From positions 37,320 to 101,319 of the forward strand of contig CAKJYJ010000001.1 of the NCBI GenBank assembly GCA_918262735.1: a stretch of 64,000 nt of DNA, written 5' to 3'. Source of the stretch: Clostridiales bacterium (lineage in GTDB: Bacteria > Bacillota > Clostridia > Christensenellales > UBA1242). The notes below the pieces were generated by a model. That model searched no databases and was not told the DNA's origin. It was given only the letters and a program-made list of their open reading frames with translations. A program made the translations under genes and the position numbers. This document shows positions 1-8,299 of this stretch, piece after piece (the first letter of the stretch is position 1; every line of letters begins with the position of its first letter).

Positions 1-305
1 TCTTCATTGGTCATCTTTTTTAGCAATTCGTTCCAACGTAATAAATCATGATACATTTTTATAAAACAGATTGCCCCATACTCTTTTTTGGAAATATAAT
101 CACCAACTCTGTATGTTCCGCTTTTTTTATAGAATTCCTCCTCAGGAAAATTATTCTCAATGCATAGGTGCCTATAACATTCATCTGCATATTCTTTACC
201 CTTTGAATATAATGATAACTCTAGTACACGCCCTTCTCTTACTGCAACTGCAGCGGTGTTTTCATCAATGAGTTTCATTAAGTTAGTTAGTTTTTCTTCT
301 TTCAT
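1..305 (-). CDS. Partial protein of unknown function (C-terminus outside window)
   Basis: An open frame of 101 codons runs off the left edge. The ATG at 305 (minus) has an AAAGGAGT ribosome binding site at 311-318 with good spacing. The visible part is a charged soluble protein beginning MKEEKLTNLMKLIDENT, with no signal peptide or membrane segment, and rich in Tyr, Lys and Glu. I do not recognise the family. It is divergent from the gene starting at 463, so the 306-456 gap carries promoters for both. The missing C-terminus prevents any functional call. Confidence 0.7.
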   Translation of the reverse strand, partial: MKEEKLTNLMKLIDENTAAVAVREGRVLELSLYSKGKEYADECYRHLCIENNFPEEEFYKKSGTYRVGDYISKKEYGAICFIKMYHDLLRWNELLKKMTNE

Positions 306-407
306 TTTAATACTCCTTTCGCATATTAGTTTACACAAAATATTTTATTTGTCAATACATAACTTTCGCTAATTTCTTAAAATATTGTATTATTTTTATG
401 CGAAGTA

Positions 408-436
408 TTGACATTGAGTTGTGCATGTTATACTAT
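408..436 (+). promoter_or_regulatory. Sigma-A-type promoter for the PGDYI/TIR-like gene
   Basis: A consensus -35 TTGACA at 408-413 is followed after 17 nt by TACTAT (431-436), inside a TATACTATAATAGTATA run that offers alternative -10 registers. The start codon lies about 25 nt downstream. Confidence 0.6.
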
Positions 437-462
437 AATAGTATAAAGTTGAGGTTATGAAT

Positions 463-1974
463 ATGGAGTATGAAACCCACGAGGGTGAACAATATCTTGT
501 TATAAATCCACAAGAATATGTTAAACAAAGAGCCAATCAATGTTTTGTTGGTTCAAAGTTTTCTAGCATAACAGCAAGAAAAGGTTATGTTGGTGAAAAA
601 ATTAAAACAATAATGAAAAATGGGTTAACAGAAACTGTTAATGTTGTTACATATGATGCCGAAACGGGTGAACCTGATTGGGTTGTAACGCAAGAAAGTG
701 GCGAACAAATGATTGTTACCGACAAAAAGTTTAAGAGCCTTTATCAAACAGAACCAGTTGCCGAAGGTGAAGTTATTAAACCTAGTGGCAAATATAGACC
801 AATGATTTTTGTTGACGAAAATGTTTGCCTTAAAACCAGTTGGGGCGAAATGCAGTACATTAAAAAGGGTGGGGTTTTAGTAACACTTTCTTCCGATGAT
901 ATATATGGTATTCAAGAAACTGAATTTTTTGGTTCATATACTGTTATTTACGATGTTGATGGAACTCAAATGTTAGAGGAAAATTTAAGTAAAACGGCCG
1001 ATACAAAAAAAATGCCAACCGTGTTTTTAAGCGTTGCTTACCCATATGACAGCAAGGAAGACCAAGCCTTTATGAAAGAAGTCATACAATACGTTAATAG
1101 CAAAGGCATTAAAGCAATAAATGTTAAAAAAATTGAAGAATCAAATATAAACCTTGTTAATGAAATAATTAACTGTTTGCAAAAATGTGATGGGGTTCTT
1201 TCGCTTGCATTTAATAAAGGGGAAGATAGAACAAGCCCGTTTATTCAAATTGAAACAGCGCTTGCTCAGTCCTTAAATTTAACAAATCTTATGATTGTTC
1301 CAGATTCGGTTAAAAAAGAGGGAATGTTATTCTCTGATAATGTTGATGGAAAAATTCAAATTATCGGGGATGGTAAATCATTATTTGATGAATCAAATAA
1401 CCATATTAGAAAGGCTTTAGATGAACTCTGTGAAGAAATTATTTCAAGATATAGTTTTCAAATTGAAAAGAGTGATTTAGCCCAATTTAGAAGTGGCCTT
1501 TTTGATACTGAAAAGGTAGATGAAACAAAAAATAATATTGTTCAATTCCTTAAAAATTTCTACAAGGTTGACGAAGACATAAACCTTAACAACATATTTG
1601 TTAAAAGACCAACAAAAATTAAAGCCGTTATTATTGAAGAAGACGGCGATTATGAAACCAAAAACGGAACAACAAGATTAAAAAAGGGTGATTTTTTAAT
1701 TACCGATATTGATGGTAAAGTTTATTCAGTTGGTAAAAAAGAATTCGAAATGAGATATATGAAAGCCAATGGCGAAGAAAACACTTATGTTTCAAAACTT
1801 ATTCCAACAATTGCTCATAAAAAGGGTGATAATGTTGAGGTTTGTGCAATGAGCGACATGGCCGATAAATACGAAATGCCAAAGGAAAGATTTGCTATGG
1901 GTTATCAATCGCTTCAAGATTATATCATGGATTTAACTTTAACCAATGATAATAAAAATATTAGACAGTTTTAA
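463..1974 (+). CDS. PGDYI-repeat protein with central TIR/deoxyribosyltransferase-like domain
   Basis: A 503-residue soluble protein. Three segments look like PGDYI-type domains, each with a short strand, a Gly/Pro-Asp turn and a closing F-x(3)-Y: residues ~40-95 (PDWVV...FKSLY), ~110-162 (KGGVLV...FFGSY) and ~391-445 (KGDFLITDIDGKVYSV...FEMRY). Between the second and third, ~184-303 begins PTVFLSVAYPYDSKED and contains CDGVLSLAF and SPFIQIETALAQ. This is the layout of the TIR / nucleoside 2-deoxyribosyltransferase-like fold, with E254 in the place of the usual catalytic Glu. Domain calls are from memory of the families, not a search. I chose ATG 463 because GAGG (451-454) is 8 nt away; ATG 457 would leave only 2 nt. 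Possible role: NAD or nucleotide cleavage or sensing, perhaps in defence; this is inference. It is monocistronic, ending at a hairpin terminator. Confidence 0.7.
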   Translation: MEYETHEGEQYLVINPQEYVKQRANQCFVGSKFSSITARKGYVGEKIKTIMKNGLTETVNVVTYDAETGEPDWVVTQESGEQMIVTDKKFKSLYQTEPVAEGEVIKPSGKYRPMIFVDENVCLKTSWGEMQYIKKGGVLVTLSSDDIYGIQETEFFGSYTVIYDVDGTQMLEENLSKTADTKKMPTVFLSVAYPYDSKEDQAFMKEVIQYVNSKGIKAINVKKIEESNINLVNEIINCLQKCDGVLSLAFNKGEDRTSPFIQIETALAQSLNLTNLMIVPDSVKKEGMLFSDNVDGKIQIIGDGKSLFDESNNHIRKALDELCEEIISRYSFQIEKSDLAQFRSGLFDTEKVDETKNNIVQFLKNFYKVDEDINLNNIFVKRPTKIKAVIIEEDGDYETKNGTTRLKKGDFLITDIDGKVYSVGKKEFEMRYMKANGEENTYVSKLIPTIAHKKGDNVEVCAMSDMADKYEMPKERFAMGYQSLQDYIMDLTLTNDNKNIRQF

Positions 1975-2000
1975 TTTCAAAAACAACTTAAACAATAAAT

Positions 2001-2042
2001 AAAAATAGCGCATAACAGAATTTTGTTATGTACTATTTTTTA
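2001..2042. terminator. Bidirectional intrinsic terminator
   Basis: The stem AAAATAG..CATAACA pairs with TGTTATG..CTATTTT, with A-runs on one side and T-runs on the other. It lies between the convergent gene ends at 1974 (+) and 2056 (-) and can serve both. Confidence 0.75.
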
Positions 2043-2055
2043 ATTATTAAAACAA

Positions 2056-2697
2056 CTATACATTTGTGGTATTATTCTCTTTTCTTAAACTTGTTATAAT
2101 TCTAAATAATAAGAATAATGCCACGCCAATTAAAAACGCAACTAAAAGAATGTCCGTTATCGCTGGAAAAACAACACATATGGTTGTAATTATAATTCCT
2201 GTAATTATGTTTCCAATTGTAACAAAAAGAATTGTTTGCCAAATATTAAATTTTAATAATATTGCAAGGACTGTGCCTGTGTAAACACCCGTTCCTGGAA
2301 CTGGAATTGCAACAAATAAAATTATTGCAAACATTTTTTTTATAAAACTTTTTCTGTTGTCTTTTAACTCTATTTCTTTTTCATTCTCATTAATTCTATT
2401 AGCTGTCTTATTTATGTCAGATGTGAAAAAATCAATAATTTTCTTAAAAAATTTTTTACTTTTTAATTTGCTATAGATTGGTCTAAAAATAATAACCAAA
2501 AGTGTTGTTATTATAATTCCACCTAAAATAGATAGAATAAAAGATTGCCAAGTTGAAAGAGAATACTCACCCCATAAATATACACTAACACCAAAAGGTA
2601 TTGCGCCTTTTATTTCTATTAAAGGAATCATTGACATAAGAATAACCGCTAACGCCACATTGTTGCCAAATAAGATTTTAATATATTCTCCTATCAT
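2056..2697 (-). CDS. Small multi-drug export family membrane protein (COG2426-like)
   Basis: A 213-residue integral membrane protein. The N-terminal motif PLIEIKGAIPFG (~26-37) is the signature of the Sm_multidrug_ex/COG2426 family. Hydrophobic spans lie near 10-30, 50-72, 118-150 and 155-205, and a charged cytoplasmic loop (~75-115) separates the two halves. The family name refers to drug export, but a physiological substrate is not established. Its start overlaps the uppS stop by one base (TAATG), so the two are probably translationally coupled. SD AGGAGAA precedes the ATG. Confidence 0.8.
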   Translation of the reverse strand: MIGEYIKILFGNNVALAVILMSMIPLIEIKGAIPFGVSVYLWGEYSLSTWQSFILSILGGIIITTLLVIIFRPIYSKLKSKKFFKKIIDFFTSDINKTANRINENEKEIELKDNRKSFIKKMFAIILFVAIPVPGTGVYTGTVLAILLKFNIWQTILFVTIGNIITGIIITTICVVFPAITDILLVAFLIGVALFLLFRIITSLRKENNTTNV

Positions 2698-3425
2698 TAT
2701 TTCGCCTCGCCATCTTCCTTTATTTTCCCAAAGCGCCTGTCTTTGTTTATAAATTCAACTAATATATCGCCAAGCTCTTTAACAGTAAAATCTGGCCAGT
2801 ATGTTTTTGTGAAAAATAGTTCTGCGTAGGCAAGTTGCCACAACATAAAATTGCTAACCCGTTGTTCACCAGAAGTTCTAATTAAAATATCTAGTGGTGG
2901 TTGATTTTTTGTTCTTAAATAACTTTCAAATTCTTCCTTCGTTACGCTTTTTGCTCCACTTTTAAGAATGTTATTAACTGCGTTTAATATCTCATCATGC
3001 CCACCATAATTTAGCGCAACGTTATATATATATGGCCAGTTATTTTTTGTTTTTTCTTTCAGGTTTTCAATAGCCTCAATCATGTCTTGTGGCAATCTGT
3101 CGTAACTTCCAATCATATTAAATTTAACATTTGGGTATTTTTTATTCCAATCAATTTTAAGATATTTCCTAAAAAGCTTCATTAGATGGTCAACTTCTGC
3201 CTTTGGTCTATTCCAATTTTCTGTTGAAAAAACATATGCGCTAACAATTTGAATATTGAAATCATAAAAACAACTCTTAACAATTTTTTCTAACGCCTTA
3301 AATCCGTGGTCATGCCCAACACTCCTTGGAAGATTTCTGCTTTTTGCCCATCTTCCATTTCCGTCAACAATAAAACCTATATGCTTTGTTTTTTCTTTAA
3401 TAATATCTTTTATTTCTTGTTTCAT
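2697..3425 (-). CDS. uppS: Isoprenyl (undecaprenyl) diphosphate synthase
   Basis: A cis-prenyltransferase of 242 residues that condenses isopentenyl-PP onto farnesyl-PP to give the C55 lipid carrier used for peptidoglycan and the capsule encoded at 42-53 kb. Visible family motifs are HIGFIVDGNGRWAKSR (catalytic Asp/Asn, Gly-Asn-Gly-Arg-Trp), the FSTENWNRP block, and near the C-terminus RTSGEQRVSNFMLWQ followed by AELFFTKTYWPDF. Length is normal. I use the ATG at 3425 because AGGAGC stands 7 nt before it; an upstream ATG at 3473 has no comparable site and would add 16 residues not found in the family. First gene of a two-gene operon with the small export protein. Confidence 0.93.
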   Translation of the reverse strand: MKQEIKDIIKEKTKHIGFIVDGNGRWAKSRNLPRSVGHDHGFKALEKIVKSCFYDFNIQIVSAYVFSTENWNRPKAEVDHLMKLFRKYLKIDWNKKYPNVKFNMIGSYDRLPQDMIEAIENLKEKTKNNWPYIYNVALNYGGHDEILNAVNNILKSGAKSVTKEEFESYLRTKNQPPLDILIRTSGEQRVSNFMLWQLAYAELFFTKTYWPDFTVKELGDILVEFINKDRRFGKIKEDGEAK

Positions 3426-3721
3426 TAATTTGCTCCTAAATTCTTCTGCTAAAATACATCCGTTTAATGGCATAAAAAAAATAATGCAATTTCAATAAGA
3501 TTGAAAATCTTACATAATTTTAGTATAAGTATTACATTATTTAATGTATTTGTCAAACAAAATGTGTTCAAACAACATAGAAAAGACAAACACATTACCC
3601 TATTAAATGTAATAATTTTCTAATTTTGTTAGTAAAAATGTCATTTATTAGAATATTTCCAATTTTGTTTTTACTTAATACTTATTTGTGCTAAAATAGA
3701 TTGTACTTTAAGAGGTGACAA

Positions 3722-5104
3722 ATGAAAAATGTTTTAATAATTGGCGCGGGACCATCAGGAATATTCACCGCACTTGAATTGGTTAGAAAGGGTGGAAATT
3801 TTAATATCACCATTATTGAACAGGGGAATTTGGTTGAAAAAAGAGTATGCCCAAAAAGCAAAACAAAAGAATGCGTACACTGCAAGCCATATTGCAACAT
3901 AACTTCAGGTTTTAGTGGCGCTGGGGCTTTTTCTGACGGTAAATTATCATTAAGCCATAGCGTTGGTGGAGATTTCCCAAACCTTGTTGGTGAAGATGTT
4001 GCACAAGAGTTTATTGATTATACCGACACAATCTATTTAGAATTCGGTGCAGATACACATGTTGAGGGTGCAGAACAAACAGATGCAATTAAAGAAATAA
4101 GAAAGAGTGCAAGTATTGCCGGATTAAAACTGGTTGATTGTCCTATTCGTCATTTAGGAACAGAAAAAGCACATCAGTTATATTTTGACATTGAACAATA
4201 TTTATTAAACGCCGGGGTTAAAATTTTGGCAAATAAAAATTGTTCTGACATTATAATTGAAAATGAGGTGTGCATTGGCGCTGTTGTTAATGGCGAAAAA
4301 ATGTATGCCGATGAAATAATAATTGCAACTGGCAGAAAGGGGGCAGATTGGTTAGACGAAATGTGCAGGCTTCATGGCATTGGTAGAGAACCTGGGGTTG
4401 TTGATATTGGCGTGCGTGTGGAAGTTCGTAATGAAATTATGGAAAAGGTCAACAACGCTCTTTATGAATCGAAACTAATTGGGTATCCAAAACCATTTTG
4501 TAATAAGGTTAGAACATTCTGTCAAAATCCTGGCGGGTTTGTTGCTCAGGAAAATTATGATAACAATTTAGCTGTCGTTAATGGTCATAGCTACAAAGAT
4601 ATTAAATCGGAAAACACAAACCTTGCAATTCTTTGTTCACATCATTTTACCTGTCCTTTTGATGACCCAATTTTATACGCCCAAAAGGTTGGAGAATTAA
4701 CAAATATGCTAGGCGATAATAAAATATTGGTTCAAAGATTAGGTGATATTAAATCTGGTAAACGAACATGGCAAAGCGAATTAAACAAAACAAACATTAA
4801 ACCATCATTAACCGATGCCGTTGCTGGTGATATAACCGCAGCAATACCATATAGAACAATGACATGTATTTTGAATTTTATTGAACAGATGAATGTTGTT
4901 GTCCCTGGTTTTTCTAGTGATGAAACTCTGCTTTATGCACCAGAAATTAAGTTTTATAGTAATAGAGTTAAAATGGATAAAAACCTAAACACCAATGTTA
5001 AAAATCTTCATTGCCTAGGAGATGCAAGCGGTTGGACACGAGGTCTTATGATGGCAAGTGTTATGGGTGTTTACATGGCAAGAAAGCTTTTAGAAAATAA
5101 TTAG
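3722..5104 (+). CDS. FAD-dependent dehydrogenase (COG2509-like)
   Basis: A 460-residue flavoprotein. The N-terminal dinucleotide-binding motif VLIIGAGPSGIFTALEL is followed by an E at the end of the second strand (IIEQG). A Cys cluster (CPKSKTKECVHCKPYCN, ~45-60) and the GAFSDGKLSLS segment are typical of the uncharacterised FAD-dependent dehydrogenase group COG2509. The C-terminal GDASGWTRGLMMASVMG closes the FAD site. The physiological substrate is unknown. SD AGAGGTG; 7 nt separate its stop from rdgB, so the two form an operon. A -10 TAAAAT with an upstream TGTGC (3687-3697) is the probable promoter. Confidence 0.85.
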   Translation: MKNVLIIGAGPSGIFTALELVRKGGNFNITIIEQGNLVEKRVCPKSKTKECVHCKPYCNITSGFSGAGAFSDGKLSLSHSVGGDFPNLVGEDVAQEFIDYTDTIYLEFGADTHVEGAEQTDAIKEIRKSASIAGLKLVDCPIRHLGTEKAHQLYFDIEQYLLNAGVKILANKNCSDIIIENEVCIGAVVNGEKMYADEIIIATGRKGADWLDEMCRLHGIGREPGVVDIGVRVEVRNEIMEKVNNALYESKLIGYPKPFCNKVRTFCQNPGGFVAQENYDNNLAVVNGHSYKDIKSENTNLAILCSHHFTCPFDDPILYAQKVGELTNMLGDNKILVQRLGDIKSGKRTWQSELNKTNIKPSLTDAVAGDITAAIPYRTMTCILNFIEQMNVVVPGFSSDETLLYAPEIKFYSNRVKMDKNLNTNVKNLHCLGDASGWTRGLMMASVMGVYMARKLLENN

Positions 5105-5111
5105 GTGAAAT

Positions 5112-5702
5112 ATGAGAACAATTATATTAGCATCAAACAATGAACATAAGATTATTGAGTTTAATGAGATATTCAAAGATTGTAAAATTCTATCATTAAA
5201 AGATATTGGTTTTTTTGATGACATTGAAGAAAATGGCTTAACATTTTTAGATAATGCAAAAATAAAAGCGGAAGCAACAAAAAAATATACAACCAAACAT
5301 AACATTTTGGGTGACATTATTGCAGACGACTCTGGGCTTTGCGTAAACTCATTAAATGGAGAACCCGGTGTTTATTCTGCAAGATATGCTGGTGGTCATG
5401 GAAACTTTGAAGAGTGCAGAAGAAAATTAATAGAAAATATGAAGGGTAAAAAAGATAGAACAGCATATTTTACAACAGTTTTATATGAAATAAAAAATGA
5501 TGGAACCATACTCACCGCTGATGGAAAAACTTTTGGTGAAATATTAGAAAAAGAAACTGGCAAAACGGATTTTTGTTATGATTGTATTTTCTATTCAAAT
5601 GAATTAAATAAATCTTTTGGAGAGGCGACCCTTCAAGAAAAAAATAGTGTTTCTCATAGAAGTAGGGCAATAAAAAACCTTTTAGAAAAAGAACAAAAAT
5701 AG
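5112..5702 (+). CDS. rdgB: XTP/dITP diphosphatase (RdgB/HAM1 family)
   Basis: A 196-residue nucleotide pool-cleaning enzyme that hydrolyses ITP, dITP and XTP to the monophosphates. Motifs: the N-terminal ILASNNEHKIIEF (SxNxxK), ADDSGLCVNSLNGEPGVYSARYAG in the middle (metal-binding DDSGL), and SHRSRAIKNL at the C-terminus. Length and motif spacing are normal. It follows the FAD dehydrogenase directly and ends in a strong hairpin terminator that begins at its stop codon. Confidence 0.95.
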   Translation: MRTIILASNNEHKIIEFNEIFKDCKILSLKDIGFFDDIEENGLTFLDNAKIKAEATKKYTTKHNILGDIIADDSGLCVNSLNGEPGVYSARYAGGHGNFEECRRKLIENMKGKKDRTAYFTTVLYEIKNDGTILTADGKTFGEILEKETGKTDFCYDCIFYSNELNKSFGEATLQEKNSVSHRSRAIKNLLEKEQK

Positions 5703-5735
5703 AGAATATGTAAGTAAATCATATTCTCTTTTTTG
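5701..5735 (+). terminator. Intrinsic terminator after rdgB
   Basis: AGAGAATATG (5701-5710) pairs with CATATTCTCT (5720-5729) across a 9-nt loop, followed by a T-run. The stem overlaps the last base pairs of rdgB. Confidence 0.8.
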
Positions 5736-5787
5736 AAAAAATTATATAAAAATAATGAATTTATTGTTAAAAAGTACAATATTTTTG

Positions 5788-6876
5788 TTATTTTTTTATT
5801 TTTTCCCATGAAAACTCATTTCTCCCAAAATGACCATAACATGCTGTTTGTTTATATTTTGGTTTTAATAAATCTAGTTCGTTTATAATGTTTGCTGGGC
5901 TAAAATTAAAATTATCTTCAACATACTTGTATATTTTTTCAACTTTAACTTTTTCAGTTCCAAATGTTTCAATATAAATAGATAGTGGTTTGGAAAGCCC
6001 AATTCCATAAGATACTTGAATTTCGCATTTATCTGCAATGCCATGTGCAACAATATTTTTTGCAACATATCTTGCATAGTAGGCACCAGACCTATCAACT
6101 TTTGTTGCATTTTTTGAACTAAAACAACCACCACCAACCCTGCCAACACCGCCATATGTGTCAACAACAATTTTTCTTCCAACACAGCCTGAGTCTCCAA
6201 ATGAACCCCAAATTGTAAATTTACCACTTGGATTAATTATAATTTCCAAATCATCTTTCTTTAGTTTTGGGTATTCACTTAAAACAACTTTAACAACATT
6301 ATTATTTATTCTTTCAATTATTTGTTCCTGTTTTAATTTTGAATTATGAGAAACAGAAATTAATATGGTTTTTATTGCAATTGGTCTATCATTTTTATAT
6401 TCAATTGAAACTTGACTTTTTGCATCGGCATAAAAATCATTAACATTTAATCTTCTATACTCTTCATATTTTTTCATTAATTTATGAGCTATTAGTATTG
6501 GCAATGGCATAAACTCTTTTGTTTCATTTGTCGCATAACCATAAACCATTCCTTGATCATTTGCTCCAATTTCATTTTTAACAACTGCATGGTTAATATC
6601 TGGACTTTGATTGCTTATTCTTTTAATTATCTTAAACTTGTTTTGATAACCAATATCTTTCAAAATTTCTCGTGCAATTTTATTATAATTAATTTTTGCG
6701 TTAGTGGTTGCTTCTCCATAAACAAAAAGAACATTATTTTTAATAGCACATTCAACAGCCATCTGGCTATTTTTATCCTGTTTTAATGCTTCATCCAAAA
6801 AAGCATCTGCTATCGTGTCGCAAGTTTTGTCTGGGTGCCCAATATTTACCGATTCACTGGTTATTATTTTATTCAT
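5788..6876 (-). CDS. metK: S-adenosylmethionine synthetase
   Basis: Makes S-adenosylmethionine from methionine and ATP. A 362-residue protein with SESVNIGHPDKTCD (ATP-binding His), GANDQGMVYGYATNET, a DAKSQVSIEY block, and SGCVGRKIVVDTYGG followed by the Gly-rich GGCFSSKNATKVDRSGAYYARY. Compared with common MetKs it is somewhat divergent (for example IWGSFGDSG for the usual GGPHGDAG) and a little short, but every catalytic segment is present. Start: ATG 6876 has TAAAGGAG at 6883-6890; an upstream ATG at 6900 has none. It is the sole gene under an S-box riboswitch, so it should be turned off when SAM is abundant. Confidence 0.93.
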   Translation of the reverse strand: MNKIITSESVNIGHPDKTCDTIADAFLDEALKQDKNSQMAVECAIKNNVLFVYGEATTNAKINYNKIAREILKDIGYQNKFKIIKRISNQSPDINHAVVKNEIGANDQGMVYGYATNETKEFMPLPILIAHKLMKKYEEYRRLNVNDFYADAKSQVSIEYKNDRPIAIKTILISVSHNSKLKQEQIIERINNNVVKVVLSEYPKLKKDDLEIIINPSGKFTIWGSFGDSGCVGRKIVVDTYGGVGRVGGGCFSSKNATKVDRSGAYYARYVAKNIVAHGIADKCEIQVSYGIGLSKPLSIYIETFGTEKVKVEKIYKYVEDNFNFSPANIINELDLLKPKYKQTACYGHFGRNEFSWEKIKK

Positions 6877-6929
6877 ACTATTCTCCTTTATTTTAACCAT
6901 AAAGAAAAATTTATTTATTCTTAGTATAT

Positions 6930-6958
6930 AAAAAATTCCACCTATTGAAGATGGGATT
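6930..6958 (-). terminator. Expression-platform terminator of the metK SAM riboswitch
   Basis: On the minus strand AATCCCATCT (6958-6949) pairs with AGGTGGAATT (6943-6934), one mismatch, followed by a T-run. It lies between the aptamer and the metK ribosome binding site, which is the position expected for transcription attenuation. Confidence 0.8.
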
Positions 6959-6990
6959 TTAATAGTTTTTATTTAAGAATAAACATATTT

Positions 6991-7076
6991 CCCATAGACT
7001 TCAAACTTTAGCACCTTTCCAAAAGGGGAGGTTGCTGTGTGGTCATTGAGTTTGATCTCTCGCACACTCTTTATGG
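6991..7076 (-). ncRNA. SAM-I (S-box) riboswitch aptamer
   Basis: Read on the minus strand: P1 CCATA (7076-7072) pairs with TATGG (6996-6992). P2 GTGTG/CACAC encloses a kink-turn with GAGAGATC and AATGACC. The conserved GCAACC follows, then P3 closing with AAAGGTGCTAAA. The order P1-P2-kink-turn-GCAACC-GGTGCTAA is that of the S-box. It is followed by the terminator and metK. Known logic: SAM binding stabilises the aptamer and lets the terminator form. Confidence 0.9.
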
Positions 7077-7084
7077 TTGAATAA

Positions 7085-7114
7085 ATTATATCACAACGAT
7101 TTTTATTTGTACAA
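7085..7114 (-). promoter_or_regulatory. metK/riboswitch promoter
   Basis: Minus strand: -35 TTGTAC (7114-7109), 18-nt spacer, -10 TATAAT (7090-7085), about 8 nt before the start of aptamer P1. Confidence 0.7.
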
Positions 7115-7125
7115 TAAAAAATAAA

Positions 7126-7156
7126 AAAACTTCTAACTGACGGCTAAAAGTTTTTT
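7126..7156 (-). terminator. Intrinsic terminator of dnaN
   Basis: AAAACTT and AAGTTTT arms with a 2-bp inner extension, ending in a T-run on the minus strand, 32 nt after the dnaN stop. Confidence 0.65.
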
Positions 7157-7187
7157 CATTTATATTCATATAAAACGTTAACAGTTA

Positions 7188-8288
7188 TTATATTATTCTA
7201 ACTGGAAGAATTAAGTATAGATATTCTTCGCCAGAGGTTGGAACAACAACACAAGGATTTGAAGCACTATTAAATTTAATTTTAACAAATTCGTCATTAA
7301 TTGTTCTGAATGCTTCCATAAAGTATCTTGCATTAAATGCAATAAATATATCTTTACCATTTAGTGTTATGTTAATATTTTCTTTAATGTTACCAATCTC
7401 AGAATTTGATGTTAATGTTAGGTTATTTTCTTTAATATCAAATTTAACAAGATTATTCTGTCCAACTTTAGAAAGTAGGGAAGCTCTTTCCAAAGCATCG
7501 GTTATTTGTTCTTTATTAATTGTTATTTCAGTTGTGTACTCATTTGCGATTATTTGTTTGTAATTTAAGAATTCTCCTTCCAATGTTCTTGAAATAACTT
7601 TTGTGTCTCCAATGTCAACCATTAGATATTTATTATCTATGTAAACATTAACAACTTCATCAGAGTCATCTAAAAGTTTTGCAATTTCTGCAAGTGAACG
7701 GGCAGGAATAATAACTCCACCATTAATTGTTGAATTAACAATTGGCTCTGTTACAAGTGCAAGCCTATAACCATCTAATGCAACTGCTTTAACACTGTTT
7801 TGACCAACCTCAAATAAAGTTCCTTTAAGAATTGGTCTAGACTCATCAACAGCAACTGAAAAAATACTTTTATTAATTAAGTTTTTAAGATTGTTACATG
7901 TTAATGAAAAATACTCATTTGTTTCAATACTATTAAAACTTGGATACTCATCTGTAACAAAACATTGAATGTATGTTTCAGAATCAATGTATTTAATTTT
8001 TAATTGATTTTTATCATTAAGCTCTAACTCAATTTTTTCATTTGATAATTTTTTAATAAACTCGGAAAAGAACTTTCCAGGAACAACTGTTTCACCGGCA
8101 ACTTTAACCTCTGCTTTAATTTTCTTTTCAATTGATAAATCTAAATCGGTTGCACTAAGAGTTAAAGTTTCTTCTTCAGCAACAAGTTTAATACCTTCTA
8201 AAATTGGGTTGGTTGTTTTGTTTGCTATTGCTTTACTAACTTTAATCACTGCATCTGATAAATCTAAACCTTCACAAATAATCTGCAT
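7188..8288 (-). CDS. dnaN: DNA polymerase III beta subunit (sliding clamp)
   Basis: The processivity clamp of the replicative polymerase, 366 residues, the usual length for three clamp domains. It begins MQIICEGLDLSDAVIKVSKAIANKTTNPILEG and shows TLSATDLDLSIEKKI, VVPGKFFSEFIKKL, RPILKGTLFEV with ALDGYRLAL, and ends in YLILPVRII, which corresponds to the hydrophobic-groove C-terminus (usually MPMRL/LPVR). SD AGAGG, 6 nt before the ATG. Unlike the usual dnaA-dnaN pair it is 23 kb away from dnaA. It is monocistronic and divergent from the giant surface protein across the likely replication origin. Confidence 0.95.
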   Translation of the reverse strand: MQIICEGLDLSDAVIKVSKAIANKTTNPILEGIKLVAEEETLTLSATDLDLSIEKKIKAEVKVAGETVVPGKFFSEFIKKLSNEKIELELNDKNQLKIKYIDSETYIQCFVTDEYPSFNSIETNEYFSLTCNNLKNLINKSIFSVAVDESRPILKGTLFEVGQNSVKAVALDGYRLALVTEPIVNSTINGGVIIPARSLAEIAKLLDDSDEVVNVYIDNKYLMVDIGDTKVISRTLEGEFLNYKQIIANEYTTEITINKEQITDALERASLLSKVGQNNLVKFDIKENNLTLTSNSEIGNIKENINITLNGKDIFIAFNARYFMEAFRTINDEFVKIKFNSASNPCVVVPTSGEEYLYLILPVRII

Positions 8289-8299
8289 AATTAACCTCT

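Noticed and set aside
5883..6227. 114-codon frame inside metK
   Set aside because: Shadow frame on the same strand within a complete conserved metK.
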